From NCBI GenBank assembly GCA_016776905.1, contig JADHSM010000016.1, positions 1 through 64,000 of the forward strand: a stretch of DNA of 64,000 bases, given 5' to 3'. Under the pieces are notes generated by a model. That model was not told where the DNA came from and searched no databases. It worked only from the letters and a program-made list of their open reading frames with translations. Positions 8,873 through 17,348 of this stretch are shown here, in pieces. The position numbers were made by a program, and so were the translations under genes. The number at the start of each line of letters is the position of its first letter. Within the stretch, counting starts at the first letter, position 1. The stretch is from Planctomycetota bacterium. Its GTDB lineage: Bacteria; Planctomycetota; UBA8108; UBA1146.

Positions 8873-10114
8873 ATGACGCTTGATCGAAGAACATTTCTCC
8901 ATTTAGGAGGCGCTTCTTTTGTTCCGTGGCTCATTCCCGGCGTTGAACTGTGGGCTATGAATGAAGATTCCAGCGACAAATCCGCGATCGGTGCAAGGCT
9001 TCAGGATCGTATTCTGATTCTCGTCGAATTACAGGGCGGAAACGATGGGCTCAACACGGTAGTCCCCTTTCGTAACGAGAGATACAAGCAGCTCAGGCCG
9101 AAAATAGGACTCAAACCTAAAAACATCATCGAACTCGAATCACATCTCGGAATCAATTCTGCCCTCGCTCCTCTCACAGAGGCTTGGGAAGATGGAGATG
9201 CGTGCTGGATCCTTGGCCTGGGATACCCCAAACCCAACCGTTCACATTTTCGATCTATCGAAATTTGGGAAACCGGCTCCGACAGTGATGAAGAGATCGC
9301 AGATGGTTGGTTGGCACGAATGCTCAAAGATCATTCAGATCCCCACCGAGCTGCCGACGGCATCGTCATCGGCGGCGGAGATACAGGGCCCCTCTTCGGA
9401 AATGATCTCAGGGTTTTGAATATGGATGATCCCGAAGATTTTTCTAAACAAGCCCGAACAGTTCCTGAAGTCGCTCAGGGTAAAGACGCTCGTAAAGCGT
9501 TGGAGCATTTGATCGAAGTCCAAAAAGACATCAAGAAAGCGGCTGGAATCATCGACGACAAAATCAAGTCTGGACCGAATCACGGTGTTCGATTTCCAGA
9601 TACTCGATTTGGTCGACGCTGTTCTGTGGCCGCAGACTTGGTCGCGTCGGGAGTCCCCTGCCCGGTCATCAAACTCTCCATTGGAGGATTTGATACTCAC
9701 TCCGATCAGTTGAATAAACATTCGCGCTTACTGGCGGAACTGTCCGGTGGGTTATCAGCCTTACGACAAGCGCTCAAGGCGACAGGGATCTGGGAAAGAT
9801 CACTGATATCCACTTATTCAGAGTTTGGACGCCGAGCCCGTGAAAACGGCAGTCAGGGAACGGATCATGGTACAGCCGCTCCCCACTTGGTGATGGGTGG
9901 AGCAGTCCAGGGTGGATTCGCTGGTCGATACCCAGATCTCGGAAAATTGGATAAAGACGACCTTATTCACACGACTGATTATCGTCGACTCTACGCAACT
10001 ATCGAACAGAAGTGGTTTGAGCTCCCTCCCAGAGAAGATGTTGCTCGAGGTGCCAAACCCCTCGAAATCCTCAAAACAGTCGCTAAATCGCCAAATTCAA
10101 CATCAGGGAAGTGA
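8873..10114 (+). CDS. DUF1501 protein exported by the Tat route
   Basis: This 413-residue protein starts MTLDRRTFLHLGGASF, a twin-arginine-type signal (the DRRTFL box is typical for DUF1501 proteins). The body has DUF1501 motifs: LILVELQGGNDGLNTVVPF, SHFRSIEIWETGS, LSIGGFDTHSDQ and STYSEFGRRARENGSQGTDHG. The fold belongs to the alkaline phosphatase/sulfatase-like group, and the last motif supplies likely metal ligands, but no reaction is established. It forms an operon with the DUF1800 gene upstream (6-base gap). The shared export and constant pairing suggest that the two proteins work together at the cell surface or periplasm. Confidence 0.9.
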   Translation: MTLDRRTFLHLGGASFVPWLIPGVELWAMNEDSSDKSAIGARLQDRILILVELQGGNDGLNTVVPFRNERYKQLRPKIGLKPKNIIELESHLGINSALAPLTEAWEDGDACWILGLGYPKPNRSHFRSIEIWETGSDSDEEIADGWLARMLKDHSDPHRAADGIVIGGGDTGPLFGNDLRVLNMDDPEDFSKQARTVPEVAQGKDARKALEHLIEVQKDIKKAAGIIDDKIKSGPNHGVRFPDTRFGRRCSVAADLVASGVPCPVIKLSIGGFDTHSDQLNKHSRLLAELSGGLSALRQALKATGIWERSLISTYSEFGRRARENGSQGTDHGTAAPHLVMGGAVQGGFAGRYPDLGKLDKDDLIHTTDYRRLYATIEQKWFELPPREDVARGAKPLEILKTVAKSPNSTSGK

Positions 10115-10181
10115 AGCTTCTTTCCATTTGCTTCACCCTTTATCTGTACCGGGGTAACCTAGAGGCAGAAATGGATGAATA

Positions 10182-12032
10182 ATGTCACTACTCATACAGA
10201 GCATTATTGCTTTTGTTCTCGGTCCCATCACCGCTTCATTGGGCAAGAGGCTGCCCTCTCTGCTGCCGATACTCGATGGGTTTATTCTCATTTCTGTCAC
10301 CGGGTTGATCGTCATAGAAGTCATCCCTCACTCGATGGACGATGTTGGGCTTTGGGCCATCCCTCTTGCCCTCATCGGATTATTAGTCCCAACGATCATC
10401 GAGAAAACCCAGCATAAAAGAGCACGTCGAGCCCATGATATGGCGGCCTATTTTGGTGTCGCCGCCATATTGTTTCATTCCATGATAGACGGAGTGGCGC
10501 TATCGCTGGAGACAGTGACAGATGCGAGCCCTGGAATTGCTACGGCTGTTATCCTCCACCGATTGGTTGAGGGAATGGCCATTTGGTGGGTGATCCGCCC
10601 TCTCCATGGGCGAGGTGTCGCCAGTTTGTTCATCCTTTTAGGAGTCGTCGTTCATTGCCTGGGGTACTTCGGAAGTCAGGGACTTCAAACATGGTTTGAA
10701 TCCTTCCCCACGGGTGGGCTTTTGGCTCTATTGGGGGGCGCACTTCTTCATGTTCTCGTGCATTCGACCTCTCCCAAAATTGCTGACCAAAGCAAGGTTC
10801 CAATGCTTTCTGCCCTCGGTGCAGTTCTGGCAACCATCTTCCTCGTCACCAGCGTAACGGGCAGCGCGCATATCGATCATCAGCATTCTCATGATGGCAT
10901 TGGTCAACTGATAAAAAACTTCATCGCACTCGCCCGAGAGAGCGCACCGGCATTACTTCTGGCCTACACCGTCGCAGGCTTGATTCATGCCCTGCTTCCA
11001 AAAGCAACGATCGACTGGATGGCGAAAGGCTCACATACACAACAATCGGTGCGCGGAATGTTGTTTGCTTTGCCGTTGCCCATTTGTTCCTGTGGAGTCC
11101 TCCCACTCTATAAAAGTCTCGTCGAACGTGGAGTACCGACCGCTGCCGCCGTCACTCTTTTAGTGGCGACTCCTGAACTGGGAATAGATGCCGTCTTCTT
11201 ATCCTTCACCATGATGGATGGTCCCTTTGCCATAGCACGTGTTCTTTCCGCCGCCGCTTTGGCCATCATCGTTGGCCTTCTCGCCGTGACATATATTCCA
11301 CCCTTTAAGACCGCCTCAAATTCGAAGGAATCAGAGGAGCCCGATCGCCCACTGGGAGAAAGAATTGCGAAAGGCCTCAAGGTTGGCCTTTGTGATTTAG
11401 TCGACAGCACCGCTCCATGGATTGTTCTAGGACTCTTCCTTGCTGCTGGGCTCTCCCCCCTTGTCGAAGATGGAACGTTTCTCTCAATGATTCCGGACTG
11501 GTTAAAGGTTCCGGCCTTCGCTCTTCTTGGACTGCCGATCTATGTTTGTGCAAGTGGAGCCACTCCGTTGGCAGCAGTTCTCATCGCAGGAGGAGCTTCT
11601 CCGGGTGCGGCATTGGCATTTTTGCTCACAGGACCCGCCACCAACGCTACGACCTTCGGTATCCTGAGTGATCTCCACGGCAAGAAAACGGCCATTCTCT
11701 TTGCTGTCTGTGTTGGACTCGGTGCCATCGGGATGGGTTATACCGTCGATGCACTGCTCCCTTCAGTGGAAGTCGGCGCAGCCGCTCACCTCGGACATGA
11801 TCATGGCGAGGAAGGGCATTCCAGCTTTACTCAGCCGGGTCTCCCCGAAGTAAGCCTCCTAGCCCTGACTCTTCTGTTCACATTAAGTATTTTCCGAAAA
11901 GGCCCACGCCCATTCATGACACAAGTGTTTGGAGTTCCTACCGGCTCACCGGAATCGTCCTCAGATGGTTCCTGTTGCTCTTCCGGAGAAGATGAACCTC
12001 CTGCCCCAGAGCCTCCTGCCGGTGGCTCATGA
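10182..12032 (+). CDS. ZIP-like domain fused to an ArsP/SO_0444-type permease
   Basis: This 616-residue membrane protein has two halves. Residues 1-200 resemble a ZIP metal transporter: HSMIDGVALS near 99 and HRLVEGMAIW near 126 correspond to the paired His-rich metal-site helices. Residues 240-570 are a permease of the ArsP/SO_0444 family with the signature PLPICSCGVLPLYKSL (Cys302) and a second copy around CASGATPLAAVLIAGGASPGAA. Metal-binding loops lie between the halves (HIDHQHSHD) and near the C-terminus (HLGHDHGEEGH, then a CC pair). Efflux of a soft metal or metalloid is the likely role. It is followed by a bacilliredoxin gene. The start at 10182 directly follows a TAA and has only a weak ribosome binding site. 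Confidence 0.82.
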   Translation: MSLLIQSIIAFVLGPITASLGKRLPSLLPILDGFILISVTGLIVIEVIPHSMDDVGLWAIPLALIGLLVPTIIEKTQHKRARRAHDMAAYFGVAAILFHSMIDGVALSLETVTDASPGIATAVILHRLVEGMAIWWVIRPLHGRGVASLFILLGVVVHCLGYFGSQGLQTWFESFPTGGLLALLGGALLHVLVHSTSPKIADQSKVPMLSALGAVLATIFLVTSVTGSAHIDHQHSHDGIGQLIKNFIALARESAPALLLAYTVAGLIHALLPKATIDWMAKGSHTQQSVRGMLFALPLPICSCGVLPLYKSLVERGVPTAAAVTLLVATPELGIDAVFLSFTMMDGPFAIARVLSAAALAIIVGLLAVTYIPPFKTASNSKESEEPDRPLGERIAKGLKVGLCDLVDSTAPWIVLGLFLAAGLSPLVEDGTFLSMIPDWLKVPAFALLGLPIYVCASGATPLAAVLIAGGASPGAALAFLLTGPATNATTFGILSDLHGKKTAILFAVCVGLGAIGMGYTVDALLPSVEVGAAAHLGHDHGEEGHSSFTQPGLPEVSLLALTLLFTLSIFRKGPRPFMTQVFGVPTGSPESSSDGSCCSSGEDEPPAPEPPAGGS

Positions 12033-12047
12033 TGCTCCGGATCATGA

Positions 12048-12063
12048 AGACCCGGTCGGGTCT
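12048..12063 (+). other. GC-rich hairpin after the permease gene
   Basis: AGACCC and GGGTCT enclose a 4-base GGTC loop, 15 bases past the permease stop. No T-run follows, so it is not a classical terminator; it could mark an RNA processing or attenuation point between the permease and the bacilliredoxin gene. Confidence 0.35.
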
Positions 12064-12149
12064 GGTTGTCCTCGCCTACTTCAGTGGCTAGCATCCCCAA
12101 AAGGGAAGCCTTGAGCCCCCGTACCCCGATCTCCGGAAGGGAGACCGCA

Positions 12150-12578
12150 ATGCCATATCCAGAAGAACTCGTCACACCGATGAGAAAAGAACTCACCGAC
12201 CATGGTGTCACAGAACTAAAGAGTGCAACGGAAGTGGAAGACTTTCTTTCCACTGACGAAACCTCTTTGGTCATCGTCAATAGCGTCTGTGGCTGTGCAG
12301 CAGGTGGAGCACGTCCAGGAGCCGCTCTTGCTATCCAGTCAGAGACACGCCCAGCTCGTGTCGGAACTGTCTTTGCAGGTCAAGACGTCGAAGCCACGCA
12401 GAAGGCCAGAGATTTTTGTGCACAGGTTCCCCCGAGCAGTCCTTCCATGGCTCTCTTCAAAGGAAGCGAACTGGTCTGGTTCTTGCCTCGTCACATGATT
12501 GAAGGCAGAGATCCACAAAGCATTGCTTTCGATCTCGTACAAGCTTTTGAAGAACACTGCTCCAGTACTGCGAGCTGA
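12150..12578 (+). CDS. Bacilliredoxin (BrxA/BrxB family)
   Basis: This 142-residue protein matches the BrxA/YphP family in length and motif: VNSVCGCAAGGARPGAALA gives the CGC redox motif and the family's following ARP stretch, then FAGQDVEATQKARDF and PPSSPSMALFKGSELV. In Firmicutes these proteins remove bacillithiol from mixed disulfides; whether this organism makes bacillithiol cannot be seen here. The ATG at 12150 is preceded by AAGGGAG and gives the normal family N-terminus (MPYPEELVTPMR). An upstream in-frame start at 12066 would add residues not expected in the family. Its place after a metal permease fits a role in thiol or metal stress. Confidence 0.9.
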   Translation: MPYPEELVTPMRKELTDHGVTELKSATEVEDFLSTDETSLVIVNSVCGCAAGGARPGAALAIQSETRPARVGTVFAGQDVEATQKARDFCAQVPPSSPSMALFKGSELVWFLPRHMIEGRDPQSIAFDLVQAFEEHCSSTAS

Positions 12579-12601
12579 TCTTGGGAACATTCCACGACCA
12601 C

Positions 12602-12880
12602 ATGGGAGAACTTCACGGGATTACCGTGGTTGTTCGTCAGTTAGATGGAAACACTTGGATCGGTCGCTGTCACAGTGAAGATTCAGTGGAAGTCATTCTT
12701 CACGATGCGGATCAACACGTGTCGCAGGAGAGCGATGAATCTCCAGAAGACTGGCTCAAGAGAGCTCGGCAAATGGGACATTGGCCGAGAGTCTCAACCG
12801 TGCGTGTTCCAAGAGAACGTGTAAAGGTACTTGTTCGCTTATCTGATGTTACGAATGGAGGCGAACTGCCGGCATCTTGA
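12602..12880 (+). CDS. Hypothetical 92-residue protein
   Basis: I do not recognise this gene. The product is acidic, with an N-terminal part that could form a small beta domain (GITVVVRQLDGNTWIGRC, SVEVILHD) and a C-terminal part with PRVSTVRVPRERVKVLVRLS. The ATG at 12602 is used; a TTG at 12581 in the same frame would add seven residues, and neither has a clear ribosome binding site. It starts 23 bases after the bacilliredoxin stop in the same direction, so it probably shares its transcript. Its last bases form one arm of a 12-bp inverted repeat. Confidence 0.6.
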   Translation: MGELHGITVVVRQLDGNTWIGRCHSEDSVEVILHDADQHVSQESDESPEDWLKRARQMGHWPRVSTVRVPRERVKVLVRLSDVTNGGELPAS

Positions 12881-12900
12881 AGCCCGCTGTTCGCCTCCAT
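12855..12900. terminator. 12-bp inverted repeat between convergent genes
   Basis: ATGGAGGCGAAC (12855-12866) and GTTCGCCTCCAT (12889-12900) are perfect reverse complements 22 bases apart. One arm is inside the 3' end of the hypothetical gene. It lies between two convergent transcription units and could act as a two-way terminator or 3'-end stabiliser, although no long T-run follows on either strand. Confidence 0.45.
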
Positions 12901-12950
12901 ATCAGAGCGTATTTTCTGAACGAAATAGATTCGTTTAAAAACTACACCGG

Positions 12951-14087
12951 TCAATCTTCTTTCTGACCCGCTGCATCTCTTTGTTCATCCTTCAAGTTCG
13001 GGGGTGGCGTCGCTTCTCCAACAAGGAGACGTGTCATTCGCCCCATATCCAACAGCATCGGAACTGAAGGATCATCACTATTGAGAATGACCTCTGGGAT
13101 TTCTAGGTTTTTCACGGCTTCGAGAGCGAGAAGAATACGTCCCCCAGCACTGTCCAACGCAGAATTCCTCAATTCGTCACGCAAGGCTTTTGATTTCTCA
13201 ATCGCCAGTTCCCCGGTAGCAATCAAAATATCACGCTCAGAGATTCCTTCTGCACGGGTCTTTTGGTCGTACAACTGGGCTTCAGAATCGATCGTGGCAA
13301 TCTGAACTTCAAAGTCAGACTTCTTTTCCTGAATTTTCTTTTCCCAGTCACGTTCTTTCGCCAAGACGGCAGCACCTATTTGACGCTTTTGGGTTTGCAC
13401 CTTTTGATCTTCCTCTGCCTGTGCGGTCAGAGCTTCTTCTAATTTGGACTGTTGACGAAGCAACTGCTTATTCTGCAATTTGTCTTCGTAGTCAGCCTGA
13501 AAACTCACGGCCCGAATGAGGATATCTTCAGGCTCAACATGGAACTGTGCGAGTTTCTCTCTCAACACATTCAAAGTTAATTGAGCTCTTTCGGTTCTTG
13601 TATCTGTCAGTTGCAAGTCTTCCGAAGTCAACTTGGCAAGTTCAGTTCTCAGAACATCGAGCACCAGTGAACGGACTCGATCGACATAGTCCACTCGCAA
13701 GCCGTCTTGAACGAGTCGATATGCGCCCCCTCTGATGATTTTGTACGTCACAGAGACATCCAGCTCCACGTTGTTATTGTCGGAGGTTCTCAGCTGTAGT
13801 GGACCTCGCCAATCTTCGATCTCACGAGTTGAGATTCTGCGATCATCGATACGAGCACCACCGGTGAAGTGAAGGAAGTGAGTTTGACGGGGAAACAAAT
13901 GCCAAATGTGATAACTCGGAAGGGACAGTACTAATCCTGTGGAGAAATCTTCTTCGATCACTCCCTTACCGGGGCCGACCTGGACCTGCTTCACTCCAAT
14001 GGAAGCCGGTGGAATCTTTGTGGTCAATCCAACTGCAAATAAAACCAGAACTATGAATGCGAGGAGAGAGTATGAAAGAAACTTCAT
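12951..14087 (-). CDS. SPFH/Band 7 membrane protein (HflC-like position)
   Basis: This 378-residue protein has one N-terminal membrane helix (about residues 5-22), an SPFH/Band 7 domain (about 25-230) and a coiled coil rich in Glu, Lys and Gln (about 225-310). SPFH proteins form large ring or cage assemblies on the membrane and often control membrane proteases. It overlaps the upstream SPFH gene by 4 bases (ATGA), so the two are translationally coupled and probably make a hetero-oligomer in the manner of HflK and HflC. It is not close enough in motif to call it HflC. The gene converges on the bacilliredoxin unit. Confidence 0.85.
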   Translation of the reverse strand: MKFLSYSLLAFIVLVLFAVGLTTKIPPASIGVKQVQVGPGKGVIEEDFSTGLVLSLPSYHIWHLFPRQTHFLHFTGGARIDDRRISTREIEDWRGPLQLRTSDNNNVELDVSVTYKIIRGGAYRLVQDGLRVDYVDRVRSLVLDVLRTELAKLTSEDLQLTDTRTERAQLTLNVLREKLAQFHVEPEDILIRAVSFQADYEDKLQNKQLLRQQSKLEEALTAQAEEDQKVQTQKRQIGAAVLAKERDWEKKIQEKKSDFEVQIATIDSEAQLYDQKTRAEGISERDILIATGELAIEKSKALRDELRNSALDSAGGRILLALEAVKNLEIPEVILNSDDPSVPMLLDMGRMTRLLVGEATPPPNLKDEQRDAAGQKED

Positions 14088-15280
14088 CGGCGATTCCCTT
14101 TCAACTCAGGAATTCCCGGAGAATTATTACCTGAAGACGGCGGCAACAAATGCTCAACCCTTACCGGAGATGAATCTCGACGATATGGAACCACGCTAAA
14201 ACGCACTCGTTGGAAGAGTCTGGACAATTCTTCTCTGACCAAGATCTCGCCTTGCTTTTCGAGTGCCTTTGTACGAGCAACCAAGCCTTCTGCAGCTTTA
14301 ATGGCGCTATCCTCAAACGCTCGAGCTTCTGCTTCTTTCTTGAGTTGCTCCGCTTTTCCTGCGTTGATTTGAGTAATCTTGTAAGCGTCAGCTGACTTTT
14401 CGACTTTTACTTGTTCCTTCTCAGCGTTGATCTTGTCAGCACCGAGAATACCGATGGCCTGCTCATATTCAGAAGCCTTCGTCCGCTCTGTTTCAGCTAA
14501 CTTTCTATCGAGTTCATTGACCAATTTGGTTTGCTCGATCCGCAATCTTTCAACCTCCTGATTGGCATTTTTTCGATCTTCGATAGCCTTTTCAACTTCA
14601 GCCACAAAGATCGGTTTAGGAGTAATGATTTGCAGAATTTCGATACCATGCGGGTTCAAGAACTTGTTCAGGCGAATCTTTGATTCGCTGGTCGCCGTCA
14701 TGTAGTTACTAGGGTCAGCGATCGCTTCTGAGGAATATCGACCAAACTCATCACGCAATACAGCCCGGGCAAATGCACGAACCCAATTTCGTTTAAAGGA
14801 TTCTCCTGGTCCACTGTCCTGAAGAACGAGGGCTGCGTCTCCCGGGATCAACTGGTACTGCAAGGACAAGCTGTCAAATCGAAACTTTGACCCGTCAGAA
14901 GCTCGAACTTCGAGCTCCTGTACGTGGTTGTAATCGAGGTCTCTCCCCCCCGTCATTTCAAATTCGTTAGGCGACTTGTCCATGACATACGCATCGTTTA
15001 GCCACGGAATAAAGAACGCGACACCCGGAGTCCGGATCACTTTTTCTTCACCTGTCATGTAATTGACAATGACAGCCACTTCTGTGTCAGCAATATTGAC
15101 GATGCCCGCTCTTCCTGTCAGGACGAGGAATAACATCCCACCGACAATGAGACCCAGCAATATCAATGGAACAGCAAACGGTGGAATTTCAGGAATACCC
15201 GGAGAACCAGATCCTTGTCTGGGTTTCTTGGGTGGCGGCGGTGGCCAGCTATCCGGAATACCGTTATCGGAAGGTGTCAT
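14084..15280 (-). CDS. SPFH/Band 7 membrane protein (HflK-like position)
   Basis: This 398-residue protein has a Pro/Gly-rich cytoplasmic N-terminus (WPPPPPKKPRQG), a membrane helix (about residues 36-58), an SPFH domain and a long coiled coil (about 230-350) with RTKASEYEQAIGILGADK. The proline-rich head followed by a membrane helix is like HflK. The ATG at 15280 is chosen because GGGGA stands 5 bases upstream; an in-frame TTG 12 bases earlier has none. It is the first gene of the two-gene SPFH unit and lies 95 bases from the arginase stop. A scaffold or protease-regulator role is inferred from the family. Confidence 0.85.
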   Translation of the reverse strand: MTPSDNGIPDSWPPPPPKKPRQGSGSPGIPEIPPFAVPLILLGLIVGGMLFLVLTGRAGIVNIADTEVAVIVNYMTGEEKVIRTPGVAFFIPWLNDAYVMDKSPNEFEMTGGRDLDYNHVQELEVRASDGSKFRFDSLSLQYQLIPGDAALVLQDSGPGESFKRNWVRAFARAVLRDEFGRYSSEAIADPSNYMTATSESKIRLNKFLNPHGIEILQIITPKPIFVAEVEKAIEDRKNANQEVERLRIEQTKLVNELDRKLAETERTKASEYEQAIGILGADKINAEKEQVKVEKSADAYKITQINAGKAEQLKKEAEARAFEDSAIKAAEGLVARTKALEKQGEILVREELSRLFQRVRFSVVPYRRDSSPVRVEHLLPPSSGNNSPGIPELKGNRR

Positions 15281-15375
15281 GTGAATCCCCAATCAATCAG
15301 AAGGAAGTTCTGATGAGGATTCATAATAGAACGGCACCCGACGATTCACAACAGCGACGCTGTTATTCCGACCTC

Positions 15376-16305
15376 TTAACCGAGGATTTCCTGACCCAAA
15401 GCACTCGCAATGATGGCGACTCCTACCTCAGCGGTTCTATTCGACTGATCTAAGACCGGATTGACTTCGACCAATTCAAGCGATCCCATCTTCTGAGTTT
15501 CGGCGACCATCTCCATCGCCAGATGTGCCTCTCTATAGGTAAAGCCACCCTCGGTTGCAGTTCCCGTACCAGGAGCAAACCGAGGATCGATGACATCGAT
15601 ATCAAAACTCACATGAAGATGATCGCAATCAGAGAGAATATACTGAATAGCTTCTTCTAAGATCACAGGCAATCCTCTTCGGTCGACATCCTCCATCGTA
15701 TACGCCTGAATCTCCGACTCTTTGATGCGACGCCGTTCACCGGGATCGAGATCTCGGAGTCCGATTTGAACGATGCGGTGAGAATCTAGCTTCTGACCGA
15801 CATAACCAATCTCCGTCAGTCCCTTCGGTCCCTTTCCTAACAGGGAAGCCATCGGCATCCCGTGAATGTTACCGGTTGGAGTGGTCTCTGGTGTATTAAG
15901 ATCCGCATGCGCGTCAAACCAAAGCACTCCGATTTTGGGACTCGAGTCCTTCTTCTTTGCCTTCAAATGTGAAGCCACACCACTAATCGTCCCTACTGCA
16001 ACGGAATGGTCTCCTCCCAAAACGAGAGGGAAATGATTCCTGTCGAGAGACTCGTGAACCTTGTCACACAAATTTTGACACGTCGTCGAAACGACATTGA
16101 GATAGCGTTGTGTGGGATCTCCCGGATCTTCGGATTCAGGATTAGGAACAGGTATATCGCCGGAGTCGATGACAGGCAGTTCTATTCTCTCCAAGGCAGC
16201 TGCCAACCCGGCAATACGCAAGGCTGAAGGTCCCATAGAGACTCCTCGTCTCCCGGCACCATGGTCGAGAGGAACTCCTATTAACTCTATCGGGTCAGCA
16301 CTCAT
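15376..16305 (-). CDS. rocF: Arginase
   Basis: This 309-residue enzyme hydrolyses arginine to ornithine and urea with a two-manganese centre. The metal-site motifs are all present: GGDHSVAVG near residue 98, WFDAHADLNTP near 128, GNIHGMPMA near 143 (the arginase form, rather than agmatinase) and VSFDIDVIDP near 232; EVNP near 279 supplies the conserved Glu. The start ATG has AGGAG upstream and overlaps the stop of the selenoprotein candidate by 4 bases (ATGA), so the two are translationally coupled. Arginine could serve as nitrogen source or ornithine supply. Confidence 0.93.
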   Translation of the reverse strand: MSADPIELIGVPLDHGAGRRGVSMGPSALRIAGLAAALERIELPVIDSGDIPVPNPESEDPGDPTQRYLNVVSTTCQNLCDKVHESLDRNHFPLVLGGDHSVAVGTISGVASHLKAKKKDSSPKIGVLWFDAHADLNTPETTPTGNIHGMPMASLLGKGPKGLTEIGYVGQKLDSHRIVQIGLRDLDPGERRRIKESEIQAYTMEDVDRRGLPVILEEAIQYILSDCDHLHVSFDIDVIDPRFAPGTGTATEGGFTYREAHLAMEMVAETQKMGSLELVEVNPVLDQSNRTAEVGVAIIASALGQEILG

Positions 16306-17348
16306 TTCGAATCTCCTTTGAGTTCTTCTCTCAAACTTGAAAGACGACTACTCATACGATTGATACGAGGTTTCAGATCCGGACGTGATCCAAATGCCCT
16401 TCGATAAATCTGTAAGGATTCTTCAGCAACCTTTGGATCCTTTTTCGAAATGGCTCCATCGAAGACCAGTCTCCAATAATCAGAGAAAAGACTTATTCTC
16501 GCATCGTTCAAGCGAGTTCCATCCATGTAGAGATCGTACATTTCCAATGAGACGTTCAAATATAAGATCTTCCGACCTTCAGCATCACTCGCGCGCGCTT
16601 CTCGAACATAGTTTTGAAGAATTTTATTGATCGGCTGGTAGGCACTCCAACGCTGGTATCTCTCCAAAAGATTCTGATCCACACCAGTGACCTGAGACGC
16701 TTTCTTTAAAGCTTCACGTGTCGATTCTTTAATCTCCATGATGGCTTCCAAGAGCAAGAGACTCGCCTCAGAAGCGGAGGCTTCTGCGGATCCTGGCTCA
16801 GCACTTTTGACCCGTGCTCTCACTTTGACTAATTCAGAAGCCACTTCCACAGCAGCCCGAACTCGTTTTTCAGCATCGGGCCGGAAGTTCCCCCCCGTAT
16901 CATTTCGAAGGATGACCTTTCCATCGGCATCCATCACTACGGTTGTGGGAAACGATCGGGCTCCGATTTCTCTCAACAATTCCTGATCTGGCTTATCCTG
17001 AAGACGTGCACTGATGTTGACGTAGGGAACGAAATCTCCCGACGCCATCTTTTTCCACCAATCGGACTGGAGAGGACCCCCCTCCAAAACTTTACAGGGC
17101 GGTCATGGCGAATAAGAGCGTGTGAAATAAGCCACGATGGGAAGATTATCCCGTCGAGCCCTTTCTATTGCCGCATCGAGGGTTCTCTCCCACTTCACGG
17201 CCTTTAAAAACGCGGATTCCTGCTTTTTCTTCCACCGGCTTTCCAATTCTTCCGGGCTTTGCCCTTCGAGCATCGAAGTGGAAATCAGGCTTACAGGCAT
17301 CAAGATCAATAACCAACACAACCATAAAGGGTTTGATCGCATCATCAT
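16302..17348 (-). CDS. Thioredoxin-fold selenoprotein candidate with UPPC motif
   Basis: Read with the TGA at 17103-17105 as selenocysteine, this is one 348-residue protein. The ATG at 17348 follows GGAG by 5 bases and starts a signal peptide (MMMRSNPLWLCWLLILMPVS). A Thioredoxin_7-like domain follows: AAIERARRDNLPIVAYFTRS, then SYSP-U82-PPC85-K, DFVPYVNI, and the cis-proline loop ARSFPTTVVMDADGKV. The C-terminal 200 residues are helical, with a TPR-like end. The TGA lies exactly at the first Cys of the expected CPPC, the frame is open on both sides, and a SECIS-like hairpin follows. Read without Sec, there are two useless halves. It would be a periplasmic thiol/selenol oxidoreductase. A point mutation or sequencing error is the alternative. 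It overlaps rocF by 4 bases. Confidence 0.85.
17067..17087 (-). promoter_or_regulatory. Bacterial SECIS-like hairpin
   Basis: Counted from the base after the in-frame UGA, bases 17-35 of the mRNA (17086 down to 17068) form U-G-G-A-G-G-G-G / loop GGU / C-C-U-C-U-C-C-A: eight pairs with one G-U, and a further U-G pair can close the base. The 3-base apical loop is at positions 25-27. Bacterial SECIS elements are hairpins just after the UGA, with a small loop that carries a G in its first positions at roughly 16-37 bases from the UGA; this one meets all points. SelB would bind it. Folding was done by eye. Confidence 0.8.

Noticed and set aside
11831..12280. 149-codon minus-strand frame across the end of the permease and the bacilliredoxin gene
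   Set aside because: Antisense to two well-supported genes; no family motif and no ribosome binding site.
16302..17087. Separate gene starting with TTG at 17087
   Set aside because: The TTG is inside the SECIS-like hairpin, has no fitting ribosome binding site, and would begin in the middle of the thioredoxin fold. The in-frame continuation upstream explains it better as one Sec-containing gene.
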